The notes: a model not told the origin generated them from the letters alone. Shown: positions 4,413-12,500, numbered from the stretch's first letter. The stretch: 15,572 bases of DNA from a bacterium (GCA_021106915.1 JAIOTH010000156.1:1-15572), one strand, 5' to 3'. Program-made: numbers and translations.

Positions 4413-6518
4413 TTAATTACAGGCCGTAACCCGATAAAAGTATTTATCAGATTCATTGACGATACCATAATCAATCCAAGTTGTTGAAGAAGTAGTAATA
4501 ATCGCTTCTCCAAAGTTTTCTGGATTAGTGGAGCGATAGATTTTGTAATAAGTGGCTCCCAAAACAGGTTCCCAGTTAAGTTCTACATCAAAATTATTAA
4601 TAATAGTGATGTTTACAACTGGTGTGAATAATTGTTCACTAGATTCATAACAGCCCATATCAATACTATTTCCATAGTATTCTCCAGATTGGACATCAAC
4701 AATGGTTTCCCCTTCTGATGATTGAAAAAAAAGAGTGCCAGTATCAATACACGGAGAATTGGAAGACAGATAATAATTGTAGTTGTTTGGGTCAATAAAT
4801 AAGGGATCTTGACTAATACTTTCGTCAATATCCTGACTCCCGCTAAGAACGGTACAATTTTCAATATCAGAGTTGCGAATTAATAGCGATCCGTCACTTC
4901 CGGGATGAGAGATTATGTCATTTCCCCAAGAAATGGAATTAATAAATATTAAATCACAATCAGCATGAGTGTAAATTCCTTCTCCCTCTCCTTCTCCGTC
5001 TGAAAAATTATTGACTATGTCAGAGTTAATAATTCTAGTTTCGTTAAAAATGGTATATATTCCACCACCTCTGCCGGTACTAGTAATGTGATTATCTCTA
5101 ATCAAGCAATTTGTAATTTTTAACAATCCAGAAGTTTCTGGATTTCCATAACTTTCAATTCCAGCTCCATCATTAGGAGCTGTATTCTTATAAATTATAG
5201 TTTCTTCAATTTTTATTTGATTAAAGGATAAAAAATGCAAACCACCACCACTGTATGTGGCAATATTTTCGCCAATGTGACATTCAGATATGTCGACATC
5301 AGATCCACTTGTGAATATTCCTCCTCCAATAGATCCTGAGTTCCAAAGAATATAGGAATTTGATAGTTTACAATTAGAAAATCTAATATCAATTCCTCCC
5401 CCACTGCTATTAGCAGTATTGCTAGATATTTGGGTATTGATAATTTTTTTGTTTTCCGTATCCCCGTTATCACAGTGGCTAATTCGAATTCCAGCGCCGA
5501 GATTGCTTACTAAATTTTCATGTACTAAACAATTTTCAATTGTAAATTGTTCACAATTTTCCAAATCAATACCGCCTCCTCTGGCAGCAGAATTACTTCT
5601 GATAGCACAATATTGGAATTTGATATTAACATTTGGATTAGATCCATTCAGATACACTCCTCCACCATCATTAGGGCTGGTGTTTAAGTTGATAGGAGTG
5701 TAACTAATATACGAATAGGTTGGCCAATCTAAAAATATTCCTCCACCATGATGACCAGCTATATTTTCGTATACGCCACCATTGTGAAAATTTAAAGCAG
5801 CATTATCAACATAAATACCGGCTCCTTGGTAGGCTGTATTACCTTCTATGTAAGTATCTATAAAATAAACGCTGGCATTATCAGTAATATAAGCTCCTCC
5901 ACCATTACCAGATGTATTGTTTGATGATATTTCATTGTCAAACTGAATCTGTACATTGGAATTTTTAACATAAATTCCTCCGCCATAGTCGTCAGATTGA
6001 TTGCTAGTAATTTTTGTTCCACCTATTGAAGTGTGAGAATTTTCAATAATAGCAATTCCTCCACCACGATTGGCGGTATTGTTTTTGATAATCAGATCAG
6101 CAAGAGTGAAGTAAGCATTTTGACAAAAAATTCCTCCGCCATGAGTTTCTTCTAGACCTCTAGAAGCGTTACCATTTTGAATAGTAAAACCTCTTAATGA
6201 TGTTTGAAAATCAGAAGTATTTTCAACAATTATTACATTTCCGTTTCCACTTCCATCAATAATTGTATTTTGAATATACATTGGGTCTTGTGTAGTATAG
6301 TATAAAGAAGTTACCAGAATGTTTTTTTCCAAAAAATCAACGTTTTCTAAGTAAGTTCCGGGATAAACTAGAATAGTATCTCCATCAGTAGCTGTCATAA
6401 TTGCTAATTGAATAGATTGAATCCAGCCAGGTTCTTGATTGTTTACTGGAATTACTAAACTAAATAAGTTACTTACCATCATTAGAACTAAGATTAATCC
6501 TATTGTTAATTTTTTCAT
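4413..6518 (-). CDS. Secreted right-handed beta-helix protein with C-terminal fibronectin III domain (701 aa)
   Basis: A signal peptide covers residues 1-20 (MKKLTIGLILVLMMVSNLFS). A long parallel beta-helix follows from about 25 to 620, opening with the DUF1565-like DGDTILVYPGTYLENVDF. It contains more than ten rungs of the form GGGI-x-N-x(n)-I-x-N-N-T-A, the repeat also seen in polymorphic outer-membrane proteins. The helix closes with DPLFIDPNNYNYYLSSNSPCIDTG...DMGCYES. A fibronectin III domain (about 630-701: VELNWEPVLGATYYKIYRST...YFYRVTACN) ends the protein, and no sorting tail follows. It is presumably a surface or extracellular adhesin or carbohydrate-binding protein; the substrate is unknown. 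It is a paralog of the upstream 1346-aa gene: the first rungs (IIDGSGNG, RGFTIQNGNAS) match closely. The ATG at 6518 has GGAGG 6 bases upstream. It carries its own promoter and terminator. Confidence 0.9.
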   Translation of the reverse strand: MKKLTIGLILVLMMVSNLFSLVIPVNNQEPGWIQSIQLAIMTATDGDTILVYPGTYLENVDFLEKNILVTSLYYTTQDPMYIQNTIIDGSGNGNVIIVENTSDFQTSLRGFTIQNGNASRGLEETHGGGIFCQNAYFTLADLIIKNNTANRGGGIAIIENSHTSIGGTKITSNQSDDYGGGIYVKNSNVQIQFDNEISSNNTSGNGGGAYITDNASVYFIDTYIEGNTAYQGAGIYVDNAALNFHNGGVYENIAGHHGGGIFLDWPTYSYISYTPINLNTSPNDGGGVYLNGSNPNVNIKFQYCAIRSNSAARGGGIDLENCEQFTIENCLVHENLVSNLGAGIRISHCDNGDTENKKIINTQISSNTANSSGGGIDIRFSNCKLSNSYILWNSGSIGGGIFTSGSDVDISECHIGENIATYSGGGLHFLSFNQIKIEETIIYKNTAPNDGAGIESYGNPETSGLLKITNCLIRDNHITSTGRGGGIYTIFNETRIINSDIVNNFSDGEGEGEGIYTHADCDLIFINSISWGNDIISHPGSDGSLLIRNSDIENCTVLSGSQDIDESISQDPLFIDPNNYNYYLSSNSPCIDTGTLFFQSSEGETIVDVQSGEYYGNSIDMGCYESSEQLFTPVVNITIINNFDVELNWEPVLGATYYKIYRSTNPENFGEAIITTSSTTWIDYGIVNESDKYFYRVTACN

Positions 6519-6537
6519 TTTAAGCCTCCAAGCTTTT

Positions 6538-6553
6538 TACCTTTTAAAAGGTA
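6538..6553. promoter_or_regulatory. Leader palindrome TACCTTTTAAAAGGTA near the ribosome-binding site of the 701-aa gene
   Basis: A perfect 16-bp palindrome 8 bases upstream of the GGAGG (6525-6529). The paralogous leader keeps the arms (TACCTT-N3-AAGGTA, 10879-10893) although the loop differs. Its half-site resembles the promoter palindrome TTACC...GGTAA at 6648-6662, centred 109.5 bp away. It could be an operator or an RNA hairpin controlling translation. Confidence 0.5.
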
Positions 6554-6610
6554 TTTTGGTTTGTCCTATTAAATTTATTAATTATTTAACAGGGTTAACG
6601 ATTTTAATTT

Positions 6611-6627
6611 GGATAAATTATTCATCC
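6611..6627 (-). promoter_or_regulatory. 5' leader hairpin conserved in both beta-helix genes (copy 1)
   Basis: Near the predicted RNA 5' end, minus-strand GGATGA-ATAAT-TTATCC folds into a 6-bp stem with one G-U pair. The other copy (10951-10967) has GGATAA pairing with TTATCC. The pair is therefore kept despite a base change. Confidence 0.45.
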
Positions 6628-6636
6628 ACATTACAC

Positions 6637-6665
6637 ATTTTATTTTTTTACCAAAAAGGTAATAA
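6637..6665 (-). promoter_or_regulatory. Promoter of the 701-aa beta-helix gene with palindrome TTACC-N5-GGTAA
   Basis: -35 TTATTA (6660-6665), a 17-base spacer and -10 TAAAAT (6637-6642) on the minus strand. The inverted repeat TTACC AAAAA GGTAA (6648-6662) covers the spacer and the -35 edge, where a repressor or activator could bind. The predicted leader is about 112 bases. A further TTGACT (6712-6717) upstream lacks a good -10 in this copy. Confidence 0.6.
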
Positions 6666-6763
6666 TTTTTTTCAAAGAGCGATTTAATAACCTAACATTT
6701 TTTTATTGTAAAGTCAATAATTAATCCTTTATTTTAAAATTAACTTATTAAGTCGGAAATTTT

Positions 6764-6801
6764 AGAAAAAAAGACAGACCTAGAGAAATTACTAGGTCTG
6801 T
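6764..6801 (-). terminator. Rho-independent terminator of the 1346-aa beta-helix gene
   Basis: The minus strand has a perfect 10-bp stem ACAGACCTAG / CTAGGTCTGT (plus-strand arms 6792-6801 and 6774-6783) with an 8-base loop and then CTTTTTTTC. It lies 16 bases beyond the stop codon. Confidence 0.9.
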
Positions 6802-6817
6802 AATATTTATGATGTTG

Positions 6818-9800
6818 CTATTTCAGCATCATCATTTTTTTGGTTTCAACATAACTATCCGTTTTTAATTTATAAAAATAAATTCCGGAAGTTACTTTTT
6901 TGCCATTGTCATTAGTTCCATTCCATATTGCGGAATGTTTTCCAGTTGGTAGCTGGTCATTTACTAATGTTTGAACTTTCTGTCCTTTGATATTATAGAT
7001 TGTGATTTTTATTTCACCAGCTTGGGCTAGTGAAAAAGAAATCGTTGTTTCTGGATTGAAAGGATTTGGATAGTTTTTGTGGAGTTCTGTTTGAATTCCA
7101 GGAATTTCTTCGGGCTCTGAACTAGTAGAAGAAGTTTCGATGTATGCGGCTTCAATTTTAAAGTTATCATATTCTTCCGCTGGAATTTCTTCTGGAATTG
7201 TAAATACAAATTCAGATCTGTCAGAAAGAACTCTAATAGGTTCTAAAGATCCTATCTCATATACTCCAATTCCTTCTCTTCCAGGAGTCTCAAACAGTGT
7301 TTGTTCCCAAATCTCCCCATTTGGATATATATAGGAGATATGAGCGATGTTAGCGTCTTCTATCGTATTAATGCTAATAGTATGACCAACATAGGTTGTA
7401 TCCGTAATATTCACTATGTAATTAGGACTATCATAGGTCCATGGTTCGTTAATTCCATAACCATCAGGATTGTTTTGAATATACAAATCCCCTATAGTCA
7501 AAGATCCTTTAAATATAAAGGCCGAACGATCCATGTTGTCCATACCTTCTGGATTACATCTGGTGTGATACAAGGTTTCGGCACCCATTATATGTAGAGA
7601 TACTTTTGTGTCATCTAATTCATTTTTGACACCATCGCCGTTAGTATCTCCCCTGATGGCGTTATTACACACAGTAGTTATTTGACCATAAATATCTTGT
7701 AAAAAGATATTTCCGTCCGCATCAATAACTGTTATATTGCTATAGTTAGAGATGTGACCAATCTGACCAATGAACATATTGTTGTAATAGTTAGAATGTA
7801 GTATGTCACTTCCATTTAATCCAGGTTGGTTATTTATTACAGTCCATGTAAAGAAAGCATTGCCATGGTTTCCGTAGTATTCTACAACGTCTCCTCTGGA
7901 TTTTAGATACCCACTGACATTATAATTAACATTTTCCGGGATTGGAGATATCCAGTTTTCGTTGGAGATTCCCACCAAAGAATTTTGGTAAGAGTTCCAG
8001 GGGTTTCTTTCTATGAAGAAGTGAGATTCATTTCCTTGTCCCGGAAAGGTAAATACACTATCAACTTGATCTACGTCTATGTAACAGAAACTAGAAAGTA
8101 TTTCAAACATGTCATAGTTCGGATTTACTTCTCCTTCAGCCAATGTAGTTGATATATAGATTTCCGTAGTAGCGATGTTTCCGGAGGGATCCTCTATTTC
8201 GAAATAATGATCATAACTTGTCTCATAATCTAAAAGAAACCCACCTAGCTTGTAAGTATCAAAAATATAATAACTTCTGTGTTCATCAACAATCGGTTCA
8301 AAACCATTGATATACCATCTTACGGTTGAATATTGAGCAACTCCTAATCTAACTTCAATGTTACGAGAAGTAGTTTGTATACTGTAGATTTGAAATTCCG
8401 GGGGGTCATTATCTTCTACAATAACTTCATTCCCAGGAAACGGATTCTCAAGTGTAATGTAATTTCCGGCCACTTCAATAGCTGATAGAGAAAATTGAAA
8501 TTCTCCAGCTTCATATGGAGTAACCATTATACTAATATTCTGAATGTTAGTTCCGATAGAAAAATCATCATTATCGAATGAAATAACAATGCTTTGATTC
8601 AAGGCATTGTAATAAACATCGCTTGTCTCAATCTCTTGACCATCTACATAAAATTCTAGATGATCTAAAGCTGCTACATTGTAATCATTCGGAACCAATG
8701 TTAACGAATTAACGGGATTTTCATGGTTAGAACTGATATCGAAATCCGTCAGTTCGAATGGTTCATAAATTTCCGTAATAACATTTTCTACGTTTGGTGT
8801 GATAGTCAGTTCTGTTGGCATTGCTGTATAAGGACTTTCATAACATCCTCTGTCCACCATATTTCCATTCCAATCACCAATCAAATAATTCATTCCGTTC
8901 CATTCAAAATAATTAGTTCCGGTATCAATACAAGGAGAGTTTTCAGAGAGCTGGTAGTTTTCTGCAAACAAAGGATCTGTACTTAAATTATGTTCACCAT
9001 ATTCTAAGTCACAATTGTCGTCAATAATATTTCCAATGTCTGAGTAATCAATTGTTAATTGATTGGTATCAAAAACATAGCAACTAGCTACATTATTTTC
9101 CCAGATAATCGAATTAATGATGTACATTTGACTGCCGGAAGTGAGATAAATTCCCCTGTTATTAGGTGATCCATTAAAGGAAACAGTACAATTTTGAATT
9201 AATCCATTGCTATCATGGAAATAAATACCACCAGTATTTTCATTAGCTGTGTTTCCAGTAATTTGAGAATAAATGATCTCAGTATGACTGTTGTTGCTCC
9301 AAATTGCTCCACCTCGAATAGAGCTGTTGTCTAGAATTTTGGTTTCATCAATTTTTATTTCAGATTGATTAAAATAAATTCCACCACCTTCGTAGCCAGT
9401 ATTACATTCAAATGTAGAGTTAGAAATATCTCCAGTACTATGTTCGAAACAAATCCCGCCACCTTTAGCTGTGCTTCCAAAAGCGTTATTACCATAAAAA
9501 GTGACATTTTGAAAATAACCTTCAGTTTCGTCACACATCCAAATTCCACCACCTTTATTGCTAGCTTCGTTATGTGAAAAAGTGGTATTACTAATACTAA
9601 CTGGTGCGGAGCTAGTGGAAGCTAATCCACCACCTTTAACGCCCGAATTTAAAGTTAATTCTGATTCGCTAAGGTCTAGAGCAGATACTTGAAGATAAAT
9701 TCCGCCACCATAAACTCCTTCGTTATTGGCAATTATTGCATCTAAAATATGTAAACTTGAATAAGATGCACTTATTCCGCCACCGTAATTACTAGAATTG

Positions 9801-10858
9801 TTATTTCGAATAATATTCCCAAAATTTATTTCTAAATTAGAGGAGATAGCATAAATTCCACCACCATGGCCAGATGAAATATCATCTATGACCTCATTGT
9901 TTTCGATGGTGCAATTATTGATATTAGCACTAGAGCCATCTAAAAGAAAAATTCCACCACCATAAGTAGCAGTATTGTCTTTAACATTTAACCAGGCTAA
10001 TTGAGGGTGAGCTTGGAAAATATATATTCCACCGCCACCATTTGCCGGATAATTACCACTTGCATTTCCATTTTGGATAGTAAATCCAACCAAAGCAGTA
10101 TCATATCCTTCATCATTTTCTAATTTAACTACGCTGCCATTTTGATTTCCATCAATGATGGTAGTGTCGATATAACCAACATCTCCATTTAAATAAATTA
10201 GAGAAGTGACCATAATGTTTTTCCCACTGAAATTTATATTCTCAATGTATAGTCCAGGTTGGACTAATACAATATTACCATCAACAGAAGCATCAATTCC
10301 TTCTTGAATCGTTGCATAATCTTCCGGAATATTAATGATACTATTACTCATTAAATTTCCTTCAATAGGAGGATCACCAATAACATTCGCGATTGTACCA
10401 GTATTAACACCTCGACAAGTTATGTCATCAAGTGATTCAACAATAAATCCTAATGATGTCTCTCCAGCATTAATCAATATTACATTTAACCGAAAGTTTC
10501 TAAGTGTCCCGGATTCTACAATAATGCTATCGTTATTAACATAAAAAGGATGACAAATGATTTGAGTATCATCACCTTCAATAGCGAATGATCCTGCGTA
10601 GATTCCATCTGCTAAGAGTTCCACACCTATAATATTACTATTTAAATGTGTTCCTATTTTAGTGAACACTAGTTCTTGTATTTCTTGTGTTTCTTCTCCT
10701 TCTGATACGGCTAAACTAATTTCGATCATTGAATTAGTTCCATTGCATAATGGTGCTGCTGGTGGATTATTAGATCCTAATCCAGCATAAATATTTTGAC
10801 CGAATAAACTTCCAGCAATCATCAAGATTGCTACTACGAACAATAAATCTCTTCTCAT
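6818..10858 (-). CDS. Large secreted beta-helix protein with type IX secretion-like C-terminal tail (1346 aa)
   Basis: The signal peptide is at 1-20 (MRRDLLFVVAILMIAGSLFG). An unassigned beta-rich domain at 22-165 is followed by a DUF1565-like entry (IPEDYATIQEGIDASVDGNI, 177-196). The right-handed beta-helix (about 195-670) has rungs with GGGIY motifs and closes with SPCIDTG...VDRGCYES. Ig-like beta domains span roughly 680-1060. One calcium-loop, dockerin-like segment is RGDTNGDGVKNELDD (1069-1083). The C-terminal sorting/FlgD-like domain is at 1258-1346, with NYPNPFNPETTISF, IYNIKGQKV, NGKKVTSGIYFYKL and a Lys end. Such tails direct type IX secretion in Bacteroidota-like bacteria. The role is probably surface adhesion or glycan binding; no catalytic residues are recognisable. 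The ATG at 10858 has GGAGG 6 bases upstream. The stop is TAG, then a terminator. Confidence 0.92.
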   Translation of the reverse strand: MRRDLLFVVAILMIAGSLFGQNIYAGLGSNNPPAAPLCNGTNSMIEISLAVSEGEETQEIQELVFTKIGTHLNSNIIGVELLADGIYAGSFAIEGDDTQIICHPFYVNNDSIIVESGTLRNFRLNVILINAGETSLGFIVESLDDITCRGVNTGTIANVIGDPPIEGNLMSNSIINIPEDYATIQEGIDASVDGNIVLVQPGLYIENINFSGKNIMVTSLIYLNGDVGYIDTTIIDGNQNGSVVKLENDEGYDTALVGFTIQNGNASGNYPANGGGGIYIFQAHPQLAWLNVKDNTATYGGGIFLLDGSSANINNCTIENNEVIDDISSGHGGGIYAISSNLEINFGNIIRNNNSSNYGGGISASYSSLHILDAIIANNEGVYGGGIYLQVSALDLSESELTLNSGVKGGGLASTSSAPVSISNTTFSHNEASNKGGGIWMCDETEGYFQNVTFYGNNAFGSTAKGGGICFEHSTGDISNSTFECNTGYEGGGIYFNQSEIKIDETKILDNSSIRGGAIWSNNSHTEIIYSQITGNTANENTGGIYFHDSNGLIQNCTVSFNGSPNNRGIYLTSGSQMYIINSIIWENNVASCYVFDTNQLTIDYSDIGNIIDDNCDLEYGEHNLSTDPLFAENYQLSENSPCIDTGTNYFEWNGMNYLIGDWNGNMVDRGCYESPYTAMPTELTITPNVENVITEIYEPFELTDFDISSNHENPVNSLTLVPNDYNVAALDHLEFYVDGQEIETSDVYYNALNQSIVISFDNDDFSIGTNIQNISIMVTPYEAGEFQFSLSAIEVAGNYITLENPFPGNEVIVEDNDPPEFQIYSIQTTSRNIEVRLGVAQYSTVRWYINGFEPIVDEHRSYYIFDTYKLGGFLLDYETSYDHYFEIEDPSGNIATTEIYISTTLAEGEVNPNYDMFEILSSFCYIDVDQVDSVFTFPGQGNESHFFIERNPWNSYQNSLVGISNENWISPIPENVNYNVSGYLKSRGDVVEYYGNHGNAFFTWTVINNQPGLNGSDILHSNYYNNMFIGQIGHISNYSNITVIDADGNIFLQDIYGQITTVCNNAIRGDTNGDGVKNELDDTKVSLHIMGAETLYHTRCNPEGMDNMDRSAFIFKGSLTIGDLYIQNNPDGYGINEPWTYDSPNYIVNITDTTYVGHTISINTIEDANIAHISYIYPNGEIWEQTLFETPGREGIGVYEIGSLEPIRVLSDRSEFVFTIPEEIPAEEYDNFKIEAAYIETSSTSSEPEEIPGIQTELHKNYPNPFNPETTISFSLAQAGEIKITIYNIKGQKVQTLVNDQLPTGKHSAIWNGTNDNGKKVTSGIYFYKLKTDSYVETKKMMMLK

Positions 10859-10878
10859 CTTAAGCCTCCTAAGCTTTT

Positions 10879-10893
10879 TACCTTTTTAAGGTA
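10879..10893. promoter_or_regulatory. Leader palindrome TACCTT-N3-AAGGTA near the ribosome-binding site of the 1346-aa gene
   Basis: The counterpart of 6538-6553, with the same half-sites but a different centre. It lies 109.5 bp (centre to centre) from the promoter palindrome at 10989-11002, the same distance as in the other copy in spite of small indels between them. Confidence 0.5.
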
Positions 10894-10950
10894 TTTTGGT
10901 TTGTCCTATTAAATTTATTAATTATTTAACAGGGTTAATGGTTTTAATTT

Positions 10951-10967
10951 GGATAAATTACTTATCC
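10951..10967 (-). promoter_or_regulatory. 5' leader hairpin (copy 2)
   Basis: Minus-strand GGATAA-GTAAT-TTATCC is a 6-bp Watson-Crick stem near the expected transcript start. It corresponds to 6611-6627. Confidence 0.45.
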
Positions 10968-10976
10968 ACATTACAC

Positions 10977-11005
10977 ATTTTATTTTTCTTACCAAAAGGT
11001 AACAA
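10977..11005 (-). promoter_or_regulatory. Proximal promoter of the 1346-aa gene with palindrome TTACC-N4-GGTAA
   Basis: -35 TTGTTA (11000-11005), a 17-base spacer and -10 TAAAAT (10977-10982). The inverted repeat TTACC AAAA GGTAA (10989-11002) lies over the spacer and -35, as in the paralog. The leader sequence 10859-11010 is nearly the same as 6519-6672 (roughly nine in ten bases by eye). Confidence 0.6.
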
Positions 11006-11025
11006 TTTTTTAAAGAACAAAGTAA

Positions 11026-11060
11026 ATACTTAAATTAGTATTTAAATAGACCTTAAGTAT
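11026..11060 (-). other. Inverted repeat ATACTTAA...TTAAGTAT between the two promoters
   Basis: Perfect 8-bp arms (11026-11033 and 11053-11060) lie just downstream of the distal promoter. It could be a hairpin at the start of the long transcript or an operator. The paralogous upstream region lacks it. Confidence 0.35.
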
Positions 11061-11066
11061 CTGGAT

Positions 11067-11095
11067 AATATAGCATTTTTTGATTATAAAGTCAA
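11067..11095 (-). promoter_or_regulatory. Distal promoter upstream of the 1346-aa gene
   Basis: Minus strand -35 TTGACT (11090-11095), a 17-base spacer and -10 TATATT (11067-11072). By consensus match it is stronger than the proximal promoter. It would give a leader of roughly 200 bases that includes the palindromes. The 367-base gap 10859-11225 thus holds two promoters, hairpins and the mnmA terminator. Confidence 0.6.
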
Positions 11096-11162
11096 TAGTT
11101 GCTGATTTTTTGATTTTTAAAAGCTATATTATTCTTTTCTATTACCTATAACGAAAGATAAT

Positions 11163-11192
11163 TAAAAAAATTACATCTTTGAATATGTAATT
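11163..11192 (-). terminator. Rho-independent terminator after mnmA
   Basis: The minus strand has the stem AATTACAT / ATGTAATT (plus-strand arms 11185-11192 and 11169-11176) with an 8-base loop, followed by a T-run (11164-11168). It is A/T-rich, so of moderate strength, but correctly placed about 35 bases after the stop. Confidence 0.65.
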
Positions 11193-11225
11193 ATATATAT
11201 AACACTAAAGAATATTAAAAATAAG

Positions 11226-12287
11226 CTAAACAATAATCCCTCCGCCTAAACATTTCTTTTTTTGGTATAAAACTGCAGATTGACCAGAAGTAATAGCTCT
11301 TTGTTTTTCTTTAAAAATTATTTTATACTGCTTTTCTTCTTGATAAACAGTACATTTTTGGTCTGCTTGGCGATAACGAGTTTTAATATTGCATTTTAAA
11401 GGTAATTTAGGTTTTTTAGATATCCAATGAATATCTTGAATAAAGCAATTATCAGTGAATAATTCCTCTGACCAAGATCCTTTAGCTACAATTAATTGAT
11501 TTTTTTTCAAGTCCTTTTTTATAACAAAATAAGGAATACCACCACCAATACCAATTCCCCTTCTCTGACCAATAGTATAATACCAAACTCCTTCATGCTC
11601 ACCAATTTTTTTGCCTTCAGTAGTAATGATATCTCCTTTTTTTGGTTTAATATGGGTTTTTAATAATTCTTTGATATCTACTTCGCCAATAAAACAAATA
11701 CCTTGAGAATCGGGTTTATTAGCACTAGGTAATTTAGTTTCTTGGGCTATTTTTCTGATTTGAGGCTTAGTATACCCTCCAATTGGAAATAATGTTTTAG
11801 AAAGTTGTTTTTGGTTTAAAGTGTATAAAAAATAAGATTGGTCTTTATTTTTGTCTTTTCCTTTAATCAAATGATAGCCATTTTTATTTTTTTTTATTTG
11901 AGAATAATGTCCAGTAGCAATTTTATCAGCTCCTAATTTTAGGGCTTTTTCCAAAAATATTTTAAATTTAATTTCTTTATTACACATGATGTCAGGATTA
12001 GGAGTAATACCTTTTTGATAACCTTCAAATAGATAATCAACTACTTTTTTTTTGTATTCTTTTTCAAAATTTAAAGTATAAAAGGGGATATTTAGATATT
12101 GAGCGACTCGCAAGGCATAATCTCGATCCTCTTTCCAAGGACATTTAAAATTACCTAAATCACTAGACCAGTTTTTCATATAATAAGCAATAACATTATA
12201 TCCTTGTTTGATTAACAAAAAAGCGGCGACCGAAGAATCTACACCACCACTTAATCCTAAGGCAACTGTTTTTTTATTATTAGACAT
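11226..12287 (-). CDS. mnmA: tRNA-specific 2-thiouridylase MnmA
   Basis: 353 residues; E. coli MnmA has 368. MnmA uses ATP and a sulfur relay to make 2-thiouridine at U34 of tRNA-Lys, -Glu and -Gln. The PP-loop SGGVDS is at 13-18 near the N-terminus. The two catalytic cysteines are Cys102 (in NPDIMCNKEIKF) and Cys198 (in SQGICFIG), at the same places as E. coli Cys102 and Cys199. ATGHY (124-128) and GKDKNKDQSYFLY (143-155) are the tRNA and adenylate contacts. YYTIGQRRGIGIGGG opens the beta-barrel part. The gene is complete. The ATG at 12287 is followed at residue 8 by the first strand (VALGLSGG), which supports this start; no Shine-Dalgarno is seen. It is downstream of the AMP phosphorylase gene and may share its transcript, but a 213-base repeat-filled gap separates them. 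Confidence 0.96.
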   Translation of the reverse strand: MSNNKKTVALGLSGGVDSSVAAFLLIKQGYNVIAYYMKNWSSDLGNFKCPWKEDRDYALRVAQYLNIPFYTLNFEKEYKKKVVDYLFEGYQKGITPNPDIMCNKEIKFKIFLEKALKLGADKIATGHYSQIKKNKNGYHLIKGKDKNKDQSYFLYTLNQKQLSKTLFPIGGYTKPQIRKIAQETKLPSANKPDSQGICFIGEVDIKELLKTHIKPKKGDIITTEGKKIGEHEGVWYYTIGQRRGIGIGGGIPYFVIKKDLKKNQLIVAKGSWSEELFTDNCFIQDIHWISKKPKLPLKCNIKTRYRQADQKCTVYQEEKQYKIIFKEKQRAITSGQSAVLYQKKKCLGGGIIV

Positions 12288-12328
12288 ATTAATTAATTTA
12301 ATTTCTACTAAACAAATCGAGAGCTTGT

Positions 12329-12401
12329 TGTCATTCCGGGCTTGACCCGGAATCTCGAGATCCTGAATAAACTGAAATCCTGAATCAAGTTCAGGATGAC
12401 A
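12329..12401. repeat. REP-like palindromic repeat (two hairpins within terminal TGTCAT/ATGACA)
   Basis: The outer ends TGTCAT (12329-12334) and ATGACA (12396-12401) are inverted. Inside lie hairpin 1, ATTCCGGG-CTTGA-CCCGGAAT (12333-12353), and hairpin 2, TCCTGAA-TCAAG-TTCAGGA (12378-12396). It is clearly richer in G+C than its surroundings. Sequences of the type TCATTCCGGGCTTGACCCGG are dispersed intergenic repeats in many bacterial genomes (general knowledge, not checked here). It is non-coding. Confidence 0.8.
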
Positions 12402-12403
12402 GC

Positions 12404-12424
12404 TAGTCGAGCTTAGTTCGACTA
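12404..12424. repeat. Inverted repeat TAGTCGA-N7-TCGACTA
   Basis: Perfect 7-bp arms immediately beside the REP-like element, in the gap between AMP phosphorylase and mnmA. It is a possible hairpin in the shared transcript. Confidence 0.5.
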
Positions 12425-12459
12425 ATAATACGAATTATTTGTGTATTAGTATTATTAGT
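12421..12459. repeat. Inverted repeat ACTAATAATAC...GTATTATTAGT
   Basis: Perfect 11-bp arms (12421-12431 and 12449-12459). It overlaps the previous hairpin by 4 bases, so the two RNA structures could compete. There is no T-run, so it is not an obvious terminator. Confidence 0.5.
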
Positions 12460-12500
12460 ACCATTCATATATTGGTAAAAGTTAAGTATATTGGTATCGT

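Noticed and set aside
5419..5703. Plus-strand and alternate-frame ORFs of 60-98 codons within the beta-helix genes and alaS
   Set aside because: They lie opposite or inside strongly supported coding frames, have no promoter or Shine-Dalgarno, and translate to low-complexity sequence produced by the repeats of the real gene.
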